Assembly (NCBI RefSeq): GCF_000813965.1
Contig: NZ_JWLI01000006.1
Span: 434,001-498,000 of the forward strand
DNA length: 64,000 nt
Direction: 5' to 3'
DNA from: Leisingera sp. ANG-M7
GTDB taxonomy: Bacteria; Pseudomonadota; Alphaproteobacteria; Rhodobacterales; Rhodobacteraceae
Below, one piece after another: positions 1 to 8,617 of this stretch. The position numbers were made by a program, and so were the translations under genes. The notes below the pieces were generated by a model, which saw only the letters and a program-made list of their open reading frames with translations, ran no database searches and was not told the origin of the DNA. Numbering within the stretch: position 1 is the stretch's first letter; the number at the start of each line of letters is the position of its first letter.

Positions 1-63
1 CCGGTCCGGGTCGCTTTTCTGTACCAGTTCCGCGCAGGCATTCAGATCGGCGTCAAACTGCAT
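1..63 (-). CDS. Squalene/phytoene synthase family protein (5' fragment, cut by window edge)
   Basis: The first 21 codons of a leftward gene run off the window. Its ATG lies 11 bases inside the 3' end of cimA, so the two genes overlap and are probably translationally coupled. The visible residues include ACAELVQKSDPDR. From memory this resembles the N-terminus of alphaproteobacterial squalene/phytoene synthase-like proteins, which often begin with a short segment ending in DPDRF. Only the extreme N-terminus is visible, so the family call is tentative. That an open frame with a plausible start continues to the edge is seen directly. Confidence 0.4.
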   Translation of the reverse strand, partial: MQFDADLNACAELVQKSDPDR

Positions 64-1678
64 CCGCCTGCCCGTCATGGATCAGCTTCCAGCGGATGGC
101 GTCAAGCAGCGCCTCGAACGACGCATCGATTATGTTCGCGCTGACCCCGACAGTGGACCAGCGATGGCCCTGGCTGTCTTCGCTGTCGATGATGACCCGG
201 GTGACGGCCTCGGTGCCGCCCTGGGTGATCCGCACCTTGAAGTCGACCAGCCGCATATCCTCCAGCTGCGCGGAATAACGCCCCAGATCCTTGCTCAGCG
301 CCCGTGCCAGCGCGTTCACCGGGCCGCGGTCGCTTCCGGTTTCATCCAGCGACTCGCTGACCGACAGGCGTTTCTCGCCATCAACCTTCACCACAACCAC
401 CGCCTCTGACAGGCTGACCATGCGATTATACTTGTTTTTGCGCCGCTCGACGGTGACCTTGTAGCGCTTCACCTCAAAGAAATCAGGCAGCTGCCCCAAT
501 TCCTTGCGCGCCAGCAGTTCAAACGAGGCCTGCGCGGTGTCATAGGAATAGCCTTCCGCCTCCCGCTCCTTGATCCGTTCCAGGATCCGCGCCAGCGCCG
601 GATTGCCGTTCTCAACGCTCAGGCCCGCATCTGTCAGCCTTTTGCGCAGGTTCGACTGCCCGGCCTGGTTCGACATCGGGATCACCCGCGCATTGCCGAC
701 CGTACCCGGCTCGATGTGTTCGTAAGTTGAAGGATCTTTCAGGATCGCGCTGGCGTGCAGCCCGGCCTTGTGGGCAAACGCCGAAGCCCCGACATACGCC
801 GCCTGCCGCACCGGAACCCGGTTCAGGATATCGTCCAGCATCCGGCTGTTCCGGGTCAGCCCCGCCAATGCTTCCAGGCTCACCCCGGTCTCGAACTGGC
901 TGGCATAGGGTTCTTTCAGCAGAAGCGTCGGGATCAGCGCGGTCAGGTTGGCATTGCCGCAGCGCTCGCCCAATCCATTCAGCGTGCCCTGGATCTGCCG
1001 CGCGCCGGCGTTGACAGCCGCCAAAGAACAAGCGACAGCATTTTCCGTGTCATTATGGGTATGTATGCCCAGTTTCTCACCCGGAATACCAGCCGCAACA
1101 ACCTCGCTGACGATCCGGTGAACCTCTGCGGGCAGCGCGCCGCCATTGGTGTCGCAGAGCACTACCCAGCGCGCACCGGCCTCCAGCGCGGCACGGCAAG
1201 CCGCCAGCGCGTATTCCGGATTGTCCTTGTAGCCGTCAAAAAAGTGCTCGGCGTCAAACAGCGCTTCACGCCCTTGCGCGGCGATGTGGGCGACAGAGGC
1301 GCGGATGTTTTCCAGGTTCTCTTCGAGTGTGATCCCCAGCGCTTGTGTCACGTGGTAATCGTGGCTCTTGCCGACCAGACAGACCGCTTGGGTGCCCGCA
1401 TTCATCACTGCTGCCAGAACATCGTCGTTTTCTGCCGATCGGCCTGCCCGCTTGGTCATGCCAAAGGCTGTCATCGTGGCGCGAGTTTGCGGCGCCTCCG
1501 AAAAGAACGCGCTGTCAGTCGGGTTAGCGCCCGGCCAGCCGCCCTCGATGTAGTCGATGCCCAAGGCGTCCAGCGCTGTCGCAATTTGCTTCTTTTCCGC
1601 AGTGGAAAACTGCACCCCCTGGGTCTGCTGACCGTCGCGCAGTGTGGTGTCGTAAAGATAGAGGCGTTCCCTGGCCAT
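53..1678 (-). CDS. cimA: (R)-citramalate synthase
   Basis: This 541-residue protein condenses pyruvate and acetyl-CoA to citramalate, the threonine-independent entry to isoleucine synthesis. The N-terminal HMGL-like TIM barrel carries DTTLRDGQQ near residue 11, with the Arg/Asp used for oxo-acid and metal binding. It also has HTHND, two metal-binding histidines, and the NGLGERCGNANL motif. The C-terminal ~150 residues match the LeuA-type allosteric dimerisation domain. Length and motifs fit the long CimA subfamily rather than isopropylmalate or homocitrate synthase. The ATG at 1678 overlaps the cysS stop by one base (TGATG); a TTG just upstream is also open but less likely. It is the second gene of a cysS-cimA operon. 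Confidence 0.92.
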   Translation of the reverse strand: MARERLYLYDTTLRDGQQTQGVQFSTAEKKQIATALDALGIDYIEGGWPGANPTDSAFFSEAPQTRATMTAFGMTKRAGRSAENDDVLAAVMNAGTQAVCLVGKSHDYHVTQALGITLEENLENIRASVAHIAAQGREALFDAEHFFDGYKDNPEYALAACRAALEAGARWVVLCDTNGGALPAEVHRIVSEVVAAGIPGEKLGIHTHNDTENAVACSLAAVNAGARQIQGTLNGLGERCGNANLTALIPTLLLKEPYASQFETGVSLEALAGLTRNSRMLDDILNRVPVRQAAYVGASAFAHKAGLHASAILKDPSTYEHIEPGTVGNARVIPMSNQAGQSNLRKRLTDAGLSVENGNPALARILERIKEREAEGYSYDTAQASFELLARKELGQLPDFFEVKRYKVTVERRKNKYNRMVSLSEAVVVVKVDGEKRLSVSESLDETGSDRGPVNALARALSKDLGRYSAQLEDMRLVDFKVRITQGGTEAVTRVIIDSEDSQGHRWSTVGVSANIIDASFEALLDAIRWKLIHDGQADAV

Positions 1679-3060
1679 CAAAGCGCCTCCAGCTTTGCCG
1701 GATCAAATCCGGCACCCGGCACCAGTTCCACACCGGCCTTGCTCATGCGCACTTCCAGGCCAGCCGCGACAAAGGCCTCTTTGAGCTGATCAACTTCCGA
1801 GAAATCCTTGCTTTCCATAGCCTTCTGCCGAGCCTCAACCAGCTTCCCCTCGTAGGCAGACAGGTCTACCGTGGGGGCAGACGCCCAGGCGCCCATCTCT
1901 TCTGTCAGCAAACCCAACATCTGCGCCGACGCCAGAAGCGCAGCAGCATCGCCCGCTGCGGCCAGCTTGTGCAGCTCGGCAATCGCTCCGGCAGAGTTCA
2001 GGTCATCCGCCAGCGCATCCAAGACCGCGGCAGCAGCGCTGGACGCGGGTTCGATGCCCGCGGTCAGCGCCCGCCACTTGCGCAGCGTGGCCTCAGCCTC
2101 CTTGGCCTTCTTATCGGTCCAGTCCATCGGTTTGCGGTAATGGGTCTGCAGGAACACCAGCCGGATCACCTCGCCCGGATAGCCCTGATCCAGCAGGTCG
2201 CGCACGGTGAAGAAGTTGCCGAGGGATTTGGACATCTTCTTACCTTCGACCTGCAGCATCTCGTTGTGCAGCCAGTAGCGTGCAAAGCTATCATCACCAT
2301 TGGCGCAGCAGCTTTGCGCGATTTCGTTTTCATGGTGCGGGAACATCAGGTCGTTGCCGCCGCCGTGAATGTCGAAGGTCTCGCCCAGCAGTTCATAGGA
2401 CATCGCCGAGCATTCAATGTGCCAGCCCGGCCGGCCGCGGCCCCAGGGGCTGTCCCAGCCCGGCAATTCATCGCTGGACGGCTTCCACAGCACAAAATCC
2501 ATCGGGTTCTTCTTGTAAGGCGCAACCTCAACCCGGGCGCCTGCAATCATGTCATCCACCGAGCGGCCCGACAGTTTGCCATAAAGCTCTTTCCAGCTGT
2601 CGACAGCAAACAGCACATGACCCTCAGCGGCATAGGCATGGCCCTTGGCGATCAGATCCTCGATCATCGCCACCATCTGCGGAATGTACTGGGTTGCACG
2701 GGGCATATGGTTGGGCTCCAGCGCGCCAAGCTCACCCATGTCGTCCAGGAACCACTGCGTTGTCTCAGCGGTGATGTCGCCGATCGGTCGGCCGCTCTCA
2801 GCAGCGCGGGCATTGATCTTGTCATCCACGTCGGTGAAGTTCCGGGCGTAAGTCACCTTATCCGCGCCATAAACCTCGCGCAGGAGGCGGTAGAGAACAT
2901 CAAACACCACCACTGGGCGGGCATTGCCCAGATGCGCCCGGTCATAGACCGTGGGGCCGCAGACATACATCCGCACGTTTTCGGCGTCGATCGGAGCAAA
3001 GACCTCTTTCTTGCGGGTCTTCGTGTTTTGCAGCTTGATCACTCTGTCCATGGTTCCCAT
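1678..3060 (-). CDS. cysS: Cysteinyl-tRNA synthetase
   Basis: Class I aminoacyl-tRNA synthetase that charges tRNA-Cys in the cytosol (460 residues). The N-terminus has the Cys of CGPTVYD, a zinc ligand, followed by a degenerate HIGH motif (HLGN). WHIECS and HHENEIAQS supply the other zinc ligands, and KMSKS is present as [10 protein letters not shown]. The start was placed at 3060 ([10 protein letters not shown]) because AAGGAA lies about 8 bases upstream. The reading frame stays open for 16 more codons, but these do not resemble CysS N-termini. It ends overlapping cimA by one base. Confidence 0.95.
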   Translation of the reverse strand: MGTMDRVIKLQNTKTRKKEVFAPIDAENVRMYVCGPTVYDRAHLGNARPVVVFDVLYRLLREVYGADKVTYARNFTDVDDKINARAAESGRPIGDITAETTQWFLDDMGELGALEPNHMPRATQYIPQMVAMIEDLIAKGHAYAAEGHVLFAVDSWKELYGKLSGRSVDDMIAGARVEVAPYKKNPMDFVLWKPSSDELPGWDSPWGRGRPGWHIECSAMSYELLGETFDIHGGGNDLMFPHHENEIAQSCCANGDDSFARYWLHNEMLQVEGKKMSKSLGNFFTVRDLLDQGYPGEVIRLVFLQTHYRKPMDWTDKKAKEAEATLRKWRALTAGIEPASSAAAAVLDALADDLNSAGAIAELHKLAAAGDAAALLASAQMLGLLTEEMGAWASAPTVDLSAYEGKLVEARQKAMESKDFSEVDQLKEAFVAAGLEVRMSKAGVELVPGAGFDPAKLEAL

Positions 3061-3281
3061 GCCCGGTTCCTTTCGCATGCCCAGCCAATAGCAGCAGGCA
3101 CTACCCATTGCGCGCAGCGCGGGCTTAGCAACTTGTCAGTGAAATGAAAACGACAGAAACCAGCCCGCTGATATGTCAGCAGGTAATGCAGCAGATAATA
3201 GTGGTGCAATTCTGGTTCATGCAGGCTGCTTAGCACGCTGCTGAAGTTCCGCCAAGCTATTTGGCTGCCGGTAAAGGCAAA

Positions 3282-3317
3282 GGCCGCCCGCCTGCCTTGG
3301 GTACAGACCGGGCGGCC
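3282..3317 (-). terminator. Hairpin, second terminator of the outer-membrane protein gene
   Basis: Nine-base perfect arms GGCCGCCCG (3282-3290) and CGGGCGGCC (3309-3317) enclose an 18-base loop. Read on the minus strand the stem is followed by CTTTGCCTTT, a weak U-rich stretch. It sits 45-80 bases beyond the stop of the beta-barrel gene at 3363. Confidence 0.5.
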
Positions 3318-3320
3318 AGC

Positions 3321-3347
3321 GGCGCGGCGTTACAGGAATGCCGCGCC
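3321..3347 (-). terminator. Hairpin directly after the outer-membrane protein gene
   Basis: Eight-base perfect arms GGCGCGGC (3321-3328) and GCCGCGCC (3340-3347) with an 11-base loop begin 15 bases after the stop codon. No U-tract follows, so it may be an mRNA 3'-end stabiliser acting with the next hairpin rather than a complete terminator. Confidence 0.4.
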
Positions 3348-3362
3348 GGTGTTCATGTCAGT

Positions 3363-3941
3363 TTAGAACTTGAAGGACGCGCGCAGCGACACGGATGTCG
3401 CATCGGAGCCAACGCCCGAGGTGCCGAACTGGTCAAAATCATGCTCCAGCACTTCACCGCCGATCAGCCACTGGTCGGTCACCTGGTAGGCCAGGCCAAC
3501 GCCATAGAAGTCGCCGGTTTCGCTGCCCAGCGAGCTGTCGGCCTCAGCCACACCGCCGGTCACATAGGCCAAAACGCGGCCGAAGTCATAACCGGCCTTC
3601 AGCTTGGCACGGGCCACAGAGTCGACGGTAGCGCCACCGCCCAGATCCAGGTCGGTTGCATCATAGTCCAGTTCGCCGCCCAGCACGAAACGGCCGAAAT
3701 CATGATTGTAGCCACCGTGGACACCATATGCGGTATCATCCCCCGAGGCACCGTTGCTGGTATCCGCGTCCAGCTGGCCAACCTGGCCACCCAGATAGAA
3801 ACCGGTCCAATCGCCGCCTTCATTGACCACAACCGGCGCCGGAGCCGGCGCGGGTTCGACCACCGGCTCAACCAGGTTGCCGGCAAAAGCCGCACTGCCC
3901 ATTACGGTTGCGATGGCTGTCATAGCTACGAAACGAGTCAT
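3363..3941 (-). CDS. Outer-membrane beta-barrel protein (Omp25/Omp31-like porin family)
   Basis: A 192-residue secreted protein. Residues 1-20 form a signal peptide ending AFA. A Pro/Ala/Val-rich linker (about residues 25-40) follows. The eight-stranded barrel pattern of alternating aromatic and small residues begins at DWTGFYLGGQVG. The last residue is Phe (ASFKF), the usual recognition signature for outer-membrane assembly. WTGFYLGGQ-type openings are typical of the alphaproteobacterial Omp25/31 outer-membrane proteins. AAGGAG sits about 8 bases before the ATG. A shorter paralogue lies just upstream (4179-4694). The specific function is unknown; such proteins are usually structural or permeability barrels. 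Confidence 0.8.
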   Translation of the reverse strand: MTRFVAMTAIATVMGSAAFAGNLVEPVVEPAPAPAPVVVNEGGDWTGFYLGGQVGQLDADTSNGASGDDTAYGVHGGYNHDFGRFVLGGELDYDATDLDLGGGATVDSVARAKLKAGYDFGRVLAYVTGGVAEADSSLGSETGDFYGVGLAYQVTDQWLIGGEVLEHDFDQFGTSGVGSDATSVSLRASFKF

Positions 3942-4178
3942 TCAGACTTCTCCTTTTGCAGTCCCGGCGCAAGCTGTGCGCCGTTGACGCTTACAAAAGG
4001 TCTTTGCTTGCCAGTTTCCAGTGCCGACCGGCTCACAAGCTTTGACTTGGCGGTGAGTGGCCGAAACCCAGGATCAAGACGCGCTTTTCCGCCGGATTCC
4101 GCAAGCGGAATTCCGCCAAGCTATTGAAAGAAAGCAAAGCTTTTCCTAGCGCCCGGCCAGGCACACGACGCCGCACAC

Positions 4179-4694
4179 CTAAAACCGGAACGCGGCCCCA
4201 ACCGCCAGGGTTTCGCCGCGCGGACTACCACTGCCGTCCCTTGGCCCCGCCTCATGATGCAGCAGCTCCCCGGTCAGCTGAAGCGCGCGGTTCAAAGAAA
4301 TACGCATACCGAACCCAAACAGCGTCCCAAGGCGCCGACGGCCCGAATCTTCGGCCTGAAGCCCGCCAACAGTTACAAAGCCGGTGGCGGGCCCAAAGTC
4401 GTACCCGGCATGCAAACGCAGCTGATGCGTTTCCTCCACCTGCAGGGCCCGTGTGAGCGGCCCGGTCTGCCCGGTTGCAACACTGCCCCCCAGGATCAGC
4501 CCATCAGAACCTTCACTGTATCCGAAAGCGAATGAGTGCCCTTCGCCCCCCGGATTGCTGAATGTAAGCGGGTTGGGACTATCGAAAGCAGATTGGCGGC
4601 TATCCTCAGCCAAACCGGATTGCCCATGCAGAGCGGCAATGGCGATTACCGCGGCGAACATTCGGCGGAGTTTGGTCATCCTAACCATCGGCAT
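4179..4694 (-). CDS. Outer-membrane beta-barrel protein, shorter paralogue
   Basis: 171 residues with a signal peptide (MTKLRR basic segment, then an Ala-rich core ending near GLAED) and a C-terminal AFRF. The stretch LHAGYDFGPATGFVTVGG aligns well with LKAGYDFGRVLAYVTGG of the neighbouring barrel at 3363-3941. The ends also align, so the two are paralogues. The N-terminal strands are shortened and the proline-rich linker is missing. ATG codons at 4694, 4688 and 4679 are all possible. 4694 was chosen because an AGAGG lies about 10 bases upstream. Role unknown. Confidence 0.7.
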   Translation of the reverse strand: MPMVRMTKLRRMFAAVIAIAALHGQSGLAEDSRQSAFDSPNPLTFSNPGGEGHSFAFGYSEGSDGLILGGSVATGQTGPLTRALQVEETHQLRLHAGYDFGPATGFVTVGGLQAEDSGRRRLGTLFGFGMRISLNRALQLTGELLHHEAGPRDGSGSPRGETLAVGAAFRF

Positions 4695-4987
4695 GTGGCT
4701 TTGCCTCTTTGCAATGCGCCGTTCAGCGCGTCATCCCCCTAGGACCCCATTTATACGCATTAATGCTTAATATTTCGTTCCAAGACTGCCCGAAATCCAC
4801 CTGCGCCAGAAGCGTTAAAAGAAGCGTCATTACCGTAAAAAGCATCGAAATTTATTAACTGTTCACGCTTGCGGTGCCTTCAAGCAGAACCGTGTGAAAA
4901 AAATGTCGCATTTTTCACCAAGGTCGTTATCGTGCTAGAATCTTCGCAAATGCATGCCAGACTGCCGCGAAGATCACAGGAGACCGC

Positions 4988-5074
4988 ATGCAGGAAGAAC
5001 GCAGCCTTCTTAACCTCGTCTGCCGCACTATTGGCGCGGCACGGGGACGCGCCGCCAGAGGCCGGCCGTACTGA
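4988..5074 (+). CDS. Possible 28-codon leader peptide upstream of the methyltransferase gene
   Basis: CAGGAG ends 5 bases before an ATG that opens a frame of 28 codons, closed by TGA. The peptide is basic (seven Arg) and ends RGRPY. Its stop codon overlaps the left arm of the palindrome at 5073-5099, 48 bases before the next start codon. I do not recognise the peptide. The good ribosome site and the position suggest a regulatory upstream ORF, but chance cannot be excluded. Confidence 0.3.
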   Translation: MQEERSLLNLVCRTIGAARGRAARGRPY

Positions 5075-5099
5075 GTTGAAATAAAACACGTTTCAACTC
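5073..5099. promoter_or_regulatory. Perfect inverted repeat (operator-like) ahead of the MttB-family gene
   Basis: GAGTTGAAA (5073-5081) and TTTCAACTC (5091-5099) are exact reverse complements separated by 9 bases. The element ends 22 bases before the methyltransferase ATG, so it could be a repressor operator or a leader hairpin near the ribosome site. The regulator is unknown. Confidence 0.5.
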
Positions 5100-5121
5100 A
5101 CATTCCTGAAAGGCTCCCAAA

Positions 5122-6672
5122 ATGAACGACCAAGCCTCCCCTGCCCGCGCCACCCGCAGCGGCGGGCGCAATGCGCGCCGTGCTGCCCGTGCTGCCGCTC
5201 TGCCGGATCATCTGCGCCCGGTCCGCCCCGGCATGGAATCCACCGCCCTGAAGATGCTAAGCCAAGCGGACATGGAAAAGATCCACGAGGCCGCCCTCAC
5301 CGCGCTGGAAGAGATCGGCCTTGCTGACGCCCCGCAGAGCGGGATCGATTACCTGACTGCCGCAGGCTGCACACTGGGCGACGACGGCCGCATCCGCTTC
5401 CCCCGCGCCCTGGTGGAAGACACAATCGCCAAGGCAAACCGCTCCGTCACCCTATTCAGCCGCGACGGCAAAAACGATCTGGAACTGTCGGGCGGCCGTG
5501 TCCACTACGGCACCGCGGGCGCGGCCGTCAGTGTGGTCGATGTGCAAGGCAGAAACTACCGTGACTCCACCGTGCAGGACCTACATGACGCGGCCCGCAT
5601 CTGCGATCAGCTGGACAACATCCACTTTGTCCAGCGCCCCATGGTCTGCCGCGACATTCCCGATAACCTCGAGATGGATTTGAACTCCATCTACGCCACC
5701 TGTGCCGGAACCACCAAACATGTCGGCGTCTCTTTCACTGAACCTGGGTATGTGAAAAACGGGCTTGAGCTGCTGCACTTGATTGCGGGCGGCGAAGACA
5801 AATGGCGCGAGCGCCCGTTTGTTTCCAACTCCAACTGTTTCGTGGTGCCGCCGATGAAGTTTGCCACGGAATCCTGTGAAGTGATGGAGGAATGCATCAA
5901 GGGCGGCATGCCTGTGCTTCTACTGTCAGCAGGCATGGCCGGCGCCACAGCCCCTTCGACCATTGCCGGGGCCATCACCCAGGCGGTTGCCGAATGCCTG
6001 GCTGGACTGGTTTATGTCAACGCCGTAAAGCCCGGTGCCCCTGCGATTTTTGGCACTTGGCCCTTCGGCCTCGACTTGCGCACCGGTGCTATGTCCGTTG
6101 GCTCCGGGGAACAAGCCCTGCTGACCACCGGCTGCGCCCAGATGCACAAGTTCTACAACCTGCCCGGCGGTGCTGCAGCCGGGGCATCAGATTCCAAGCT
6201 GCCGGACATGCAGGCTGGCTGGGAGCAGATGTGTTCCGCCGTCATGGCCGGCCTTTCTGGCCTCAACATGGTTTATGAGGCCGCCGGCATGCACGCCTCT
6301 CTGCTTGGTTTCTGCCTGGAATCGCTGATCCTGGACAATGACCTGCTGGGCCAGGCGCAGCGCTGTGTCCGCGGCATTGAGGTGAACGACGAGACCCTTG
6401 CGCTCGATCAGATGCGTGCCACCTGCCTGGGCGGGCCTGGCCATTACCTGGGTACCGATCAGACCCTTGGGCGGATGCAGGTCGACTATGTCTACCCGGA
6501 TCTGGGCGACCGCACCTCTCCCAAGGAATGGGCGGAGCGCGACAAGCCCGATCTGATCGAAAAGGCAGTCGCCAAAAAGGAAAAGATCCTGTCCGAACGC
6601 GCCTCAGCCCGGTTTGACGCGGAAACCGACATGGCAATCCGGCAGAACTTCAATATCCATCTGCCTGCATGA
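5122..6672 (+). CDS. Trimethylamine methyltransferase (MttB) family protein, non-pyrrolysine type
   Basis: 516 residues of the MttB superfamily. These are TIM-barrel methyltransferases that move a methyl group from a quaternary or tertiary amine to a corrinoid protein. A basic N-terminal tail (about 30 residues) precedes the conserved core. The core includes the Gly/Ala-rich stretch around APSTIAGAITQAVAECLAG and the GTWPFGLDLRTG and GGPGHYLGTDQT segments. No in-frame stop interrupts it, so it is a non-pyrrolysine homologue. Characterised members of that class include glycine betaine methyltransferase (MtgB). No corrinoid protein or MtvA-type partner is adjacent. Substrate is therefore unproven; a methylated amine such as glycine betaine is the reasonable guess. 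AAAGG precedes the ATG by about 9 bases. Confidence 0.82.
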   Translation: MNDQASPARATRSGGRNARRAARAAALPDHLRPVRPGMESTALKMLSQADMEKIHEAALTALEEIGLADAPQSGIDYLTAAGCTLGDDGRIRFPRALVEDTIAKANRSVTLFSRDGKNDLELSGGRVHYGTAGAAVSVVDVQGRNYRDSTVQDLHDAARICDQLDNIHFVQRPMVCRDIPDNLEMDLNSIYATCAGTTKHVGVSFTEPGYVKNGLELLHLIAGGEDKWRERPFVSNSNCFVVPPMKFATESCEVMEECIKGGMPVLLLSAGMAGATAPSTIAGAITQAVAECLAGLVYVNAVKPGAPAIFGTWPFGLDLRTGAMSVGSGEQALLTTGCAQMHKFYNLPGGAAAGASDSKLPDMQAGWEQMCSAVMAGLSGLNMVYEAAGMHASLLGFCLESLILDNDLLGQAQRCVRGIEVNDETLALDQMRATCLGGPGHYLGTDQTLGRMQVDYVYPDLGDRTSPKEWAERDKPDLIEKAVAKKEKILSERASARFDAETDMAIRQNFNIHLPA

Positions 6673-6694
6673 CGCGGAACTGGATGACCTTTCA

Positions 6695-6720
6695 ACGGGC
6701 CGGGATTTCCGGCCCGTTTT
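6695..6720 (+). terminator. Rho-independent terminator of the MttB-family gene
   Basis: ACGGGCCGG (6695-6703) pairs with CCGGCCCGT (6709-6717) around a 5-base loop and runs into TTTT. It begins 22 bases after the stop codon. Confidence 0.85.
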
Positions 6721-7261
6721 AACATACTTGCCGGCCTGAACTACAGGCAGGAGCTGTACAGCTCATTTCTGAAAATTGTCCTAAGTTTGACCTTGAGGCT
6801 CCCAGATCCTCAGGTTAACTTATTGTAAAGACGACTAGAAACGCAAACCGGTGCGCTACCCTCCTTGGTATCATCTGCATTTTTGCAGCAGCAGATGCGC
6901 AAAGCAGCATTGCAATAACGCAAAACCTGCCAATTACCCGAGGCTTCCAAAGCTGTTGATTTGAAAAAATGCAAGACGCGCCTGTTTAAAGGAGCTCAAT
7001 TCGCGGCCTGCAATCTTGCAGCAGTGTTGCCGGTCAGGCATAAACAAAGCGACAGTTTTGCAAAACGCGATGCGCGCGTTAACTTTTCGACCGTCAGAAT
7101 AGCGCTTCCAGCTACGAAGATTGCCGCCCCAAGGCGCCCAACGTGTTAACGACGTTCCCGCGCCTCGACGCCTCTTCAGGTGAAAATGGCAGCGTGGCTT
7201 CCTTTGCAGAATTCCCTGCACGTCTGAAGCTTGCAAAAGTGCAACCTCATATTGCGAAAAC
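6721..7261. other. Gene-poor convergent intergenic region
   Basis: About 540 bases lie between two converging genes, each with its own terminator. Composition is AT-richer than the neighbourhood. No frame here has a family I recognise, and none combines a good ribosome site with a credible protein. TGCAA/TTGCA words are unusually frequent, including a perfect 12-base palindrome GTTTTGCAAAAC at 7055-7066. Possibly a decayed gene or an unrecognised RNA. Confidence 0.5.
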
Positions 7262-7287
7262 GCAGCGCGGAACACTCCCCGCGCTGC
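7262..7287 (-). terminator. Rho-independent terminator of gcdH
   Basis: GCAGCGCGG (7262-7270) and CCGCGCTGC (7279-7287) form a 9-base stem with an 8-base loop. On the minus strand GTTTTCG follows. It starts 11 bases after the gcdH stop. Confidence 0.75.
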
Positions 7288-7297
7288 ATCCAGGTAA

Positions 7298-8518
7298 TCA
7301 GAAAAACGCCTGCAAACCGGTCTGGGCGCGGCCCAGGATCAGCGCATGCACGTCATGGGTGCCCTCATAGGTGTTCACGGTCTCCAGGTTCACCATATGG
7401 CGGATCACATTGAACTCCAGGCTGATGCCATTGCCGCCGTGCATGTCACGCGCCATCCGCGCAATCTCCAGTGCCTTGCCGCAGTTGTTGCGCTTGATGA
7501 TCGATATCATCTCCGGCGCGGCGCTCGCTTCATCCATCAGCCGGCCGACACGCAAGGACGCCTGCAGGCCCAGGGTGATTTCGGTCTGCATGTTGGCCAG
7601 TTTCAGCTGGAACAGCTGGGTGTTGGCCAGAGGACGCCCAAACTGGGTGCGGTCCAGACCGTATTGACGCGCCGCGTGCCAGCAGGCCTCGGCAGCGCCC
7701 ATGGCGCCCCAGCTGATACCATAGCGCGCACGGTTGAGACAGCCGAACGGCCCTTTCAGGCCTTCAACGTGGGGCAGCAGCGCGTCCTCGCGGACTTCGA
7801 CACCGTCCATGACGATCTCACCGGTGATCGACGCGCGCAGGGAGGCTTTGTTTTCGATCTTCGGCGCGCTCAGGCCCTTCAGACCCTTGTCCAGCACAAA
7901 GCCGCGGATCTTGCCGCCATGGGACTCGGACTTAGCCCAAACTACAAATACATCGGCAATAGGCGCATTGGAGATCCACATCTTGGACCCCTTAAGCCTG
8001 TATCCACCTTCAATTTTCTCGGCGCGGGTCTTCATGCTGGCAGGATCGGAACCGGCATCCGGCTCGGTCAGACCGAAACAGCCGATCCACTCGCCGGAGG
8101 CCAGTTTAGGCAGGTATTTCTGGCGCTGCTCCTCACTGCCATATGCGTAGATGGGATACATAACCAGCGAGCTTTGCACCGACATCATCGAGCGGTAACC
8201 GCTGTCCACGCGCTCCACCTCACGGGCAACCAGGCCATAGGACACATAGCCGCCGCCAAGTCCGCCGTATTCCTCTGGAATGGTCGTGCCAAGCAGGCCC
8301 ATTTCGCCCATCTCGCGGAAGATCTCGGGATCTGTTTCCTCATTTTCATAAGCACTTAGCACGCGCGGCTGAAGTTTTTCCTGAGCATAGGCACGGGCCG
8401 AGGCGGAGATCATCCGCTCGTCTTCGGTCAGCTGATCCTCCAGACGCAGGGCATCTTCCCAATTGAAACGGCCCAGGTCCGGGGCATCCTTGGCGCGCAG
8501 GGCGGGTTTATCTGTCAT
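7298..8518 (-). CDS. gcdH: Glutaryl-CoA dehydrogenase
   Basis: A 406-residue flavoprotein of the acyl-CoA dehydrogenase family. It oxidises and decarboxylates glutaryl-CoA to crotonyl-CoA in lysine/tryptophan catabolism, passing electrons to ETF. Motifs: [11 protein letters not shown] (flavin/substrate binding), [11 protein letters not shown], the [24 protein letters not shown] helix, and the catalytic base Glu385 in [29 protein letters not shown] is characteristic of GcdH rather than other acyl-CoA dehydrogenases. GAGGTG lies 8 bases before the ATG. A LysR gene is transcribed away from it, and LysR-type GcdR regulators are known beside gcdH in other bacteria. Confidence 0.93.
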   Translation of the reverse strand: MTDKPALRAKDAPDLGRFNWEDALRLEDQLTEDERMISASARAYAQEKLQPRVLSAYENEETDPEIFREMGEMGLLGTTIPEEYGGLGGGYVSYGLVAREVERVDSGYRSMMSVQSSLVMYPIYAYGSEEQRQKYLPKLASGEWIGCFGLTEPDAGSDPASMKTRAEKIEGGYRLKGSKMWISNAPIADVFVVWAKSESHGGKIRGFVLDKGLKGLSAPKIENKASLRASITGEIVMDGVEVREDALLPHVEGLKGPFGCLNRARYGISWGAMGAAEACWHAARQYGLDRTQFGRPLANTQLFQLKLANMQTEITLGLQASLRVGRLMDEASAAPEMISIIKRNNCGKALEIARMARDMHGGNGISLEFNVIRHMVNLETVNTYEGTHDVHALILGRAQTGLQAFF

Positions 8519-8541
8519 CTTGTCACCTCAGTGGTTCGCGA

Positions 8542-8599
8542 TTTGGCCAAACCCTAACGGGCGGTGAACAGAAAAAACAGCGAGACTTTGGCAACAAAG
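8542..8599. promoter_or_regulatory. Palindromes in the gcdH/LysR divergent promoter
   Basis: The 99-base gap between the divergent starts holds a perfect TTTGGCCAAA (8542-8551) and a CTTTG-N4-CAAAG element (8586-8599). Paired palindromes in a LysR-target divergent promoter are the expected arrangement for autoregulated LysR activators. The binding protein is inferred. Confidence 0.4.
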
Positions 8600-8617
8600 C
8601 ATGACAAACACTCATAC

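Larger units (their letters stand above)
3061..3362. other. Intergenic region upstream of cysS
   Basis: This roughly 300-base gap lies between the start of cysS and the end of the leftward outer-membrane protein gene. It must hold the cysS promoter. I could not pick out a convincing -35/-10 pair. Two hairpins at its right end are listed separately as terminators of the upstream gene. No credible small gene was seen. Confidence 0.6.
4695..5121. other. Long leader/intergenic region before the MttB-family gene
   Basis: This 427-base divergent region separates the leftward barrel gene from the rightward methyltransferase. Its left half is AT-richer than the surroundings. Three inverted repeats are visible: GTGAAAAA/TTTTTCAC (4894-4901 and 4911-4918), ATCTTCGC/GCGAAGAT (4940-4947 and 4967-4974) and GAGTTGAAA/TTTCAACTC (5073-5081 and 5091-5099). 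A short ORF with a good ribosome site lies at 4988-5074. I recognise no known riboswitch. Confidence 0.6.

Noticed and set aside
4880-5089. 69-codon minus-strand frame in the methyltransferase leader
   Set aside because: Covers the inverted repeats, lacks a convincing ribosome site and resembles nothing.
5122-6672. Pyrrolysine-containing MttB
   Set aside because: The frame has no in-frame TAG and is full length, and no pyl genes are present.
6934-7275. 113-codon minus-strand frame in the convergent intergenic region
   Set aside because: Overlaps the gcdH terminator, has no recognisable family and a Cys/Arg/Lys-rich random-looking composition.
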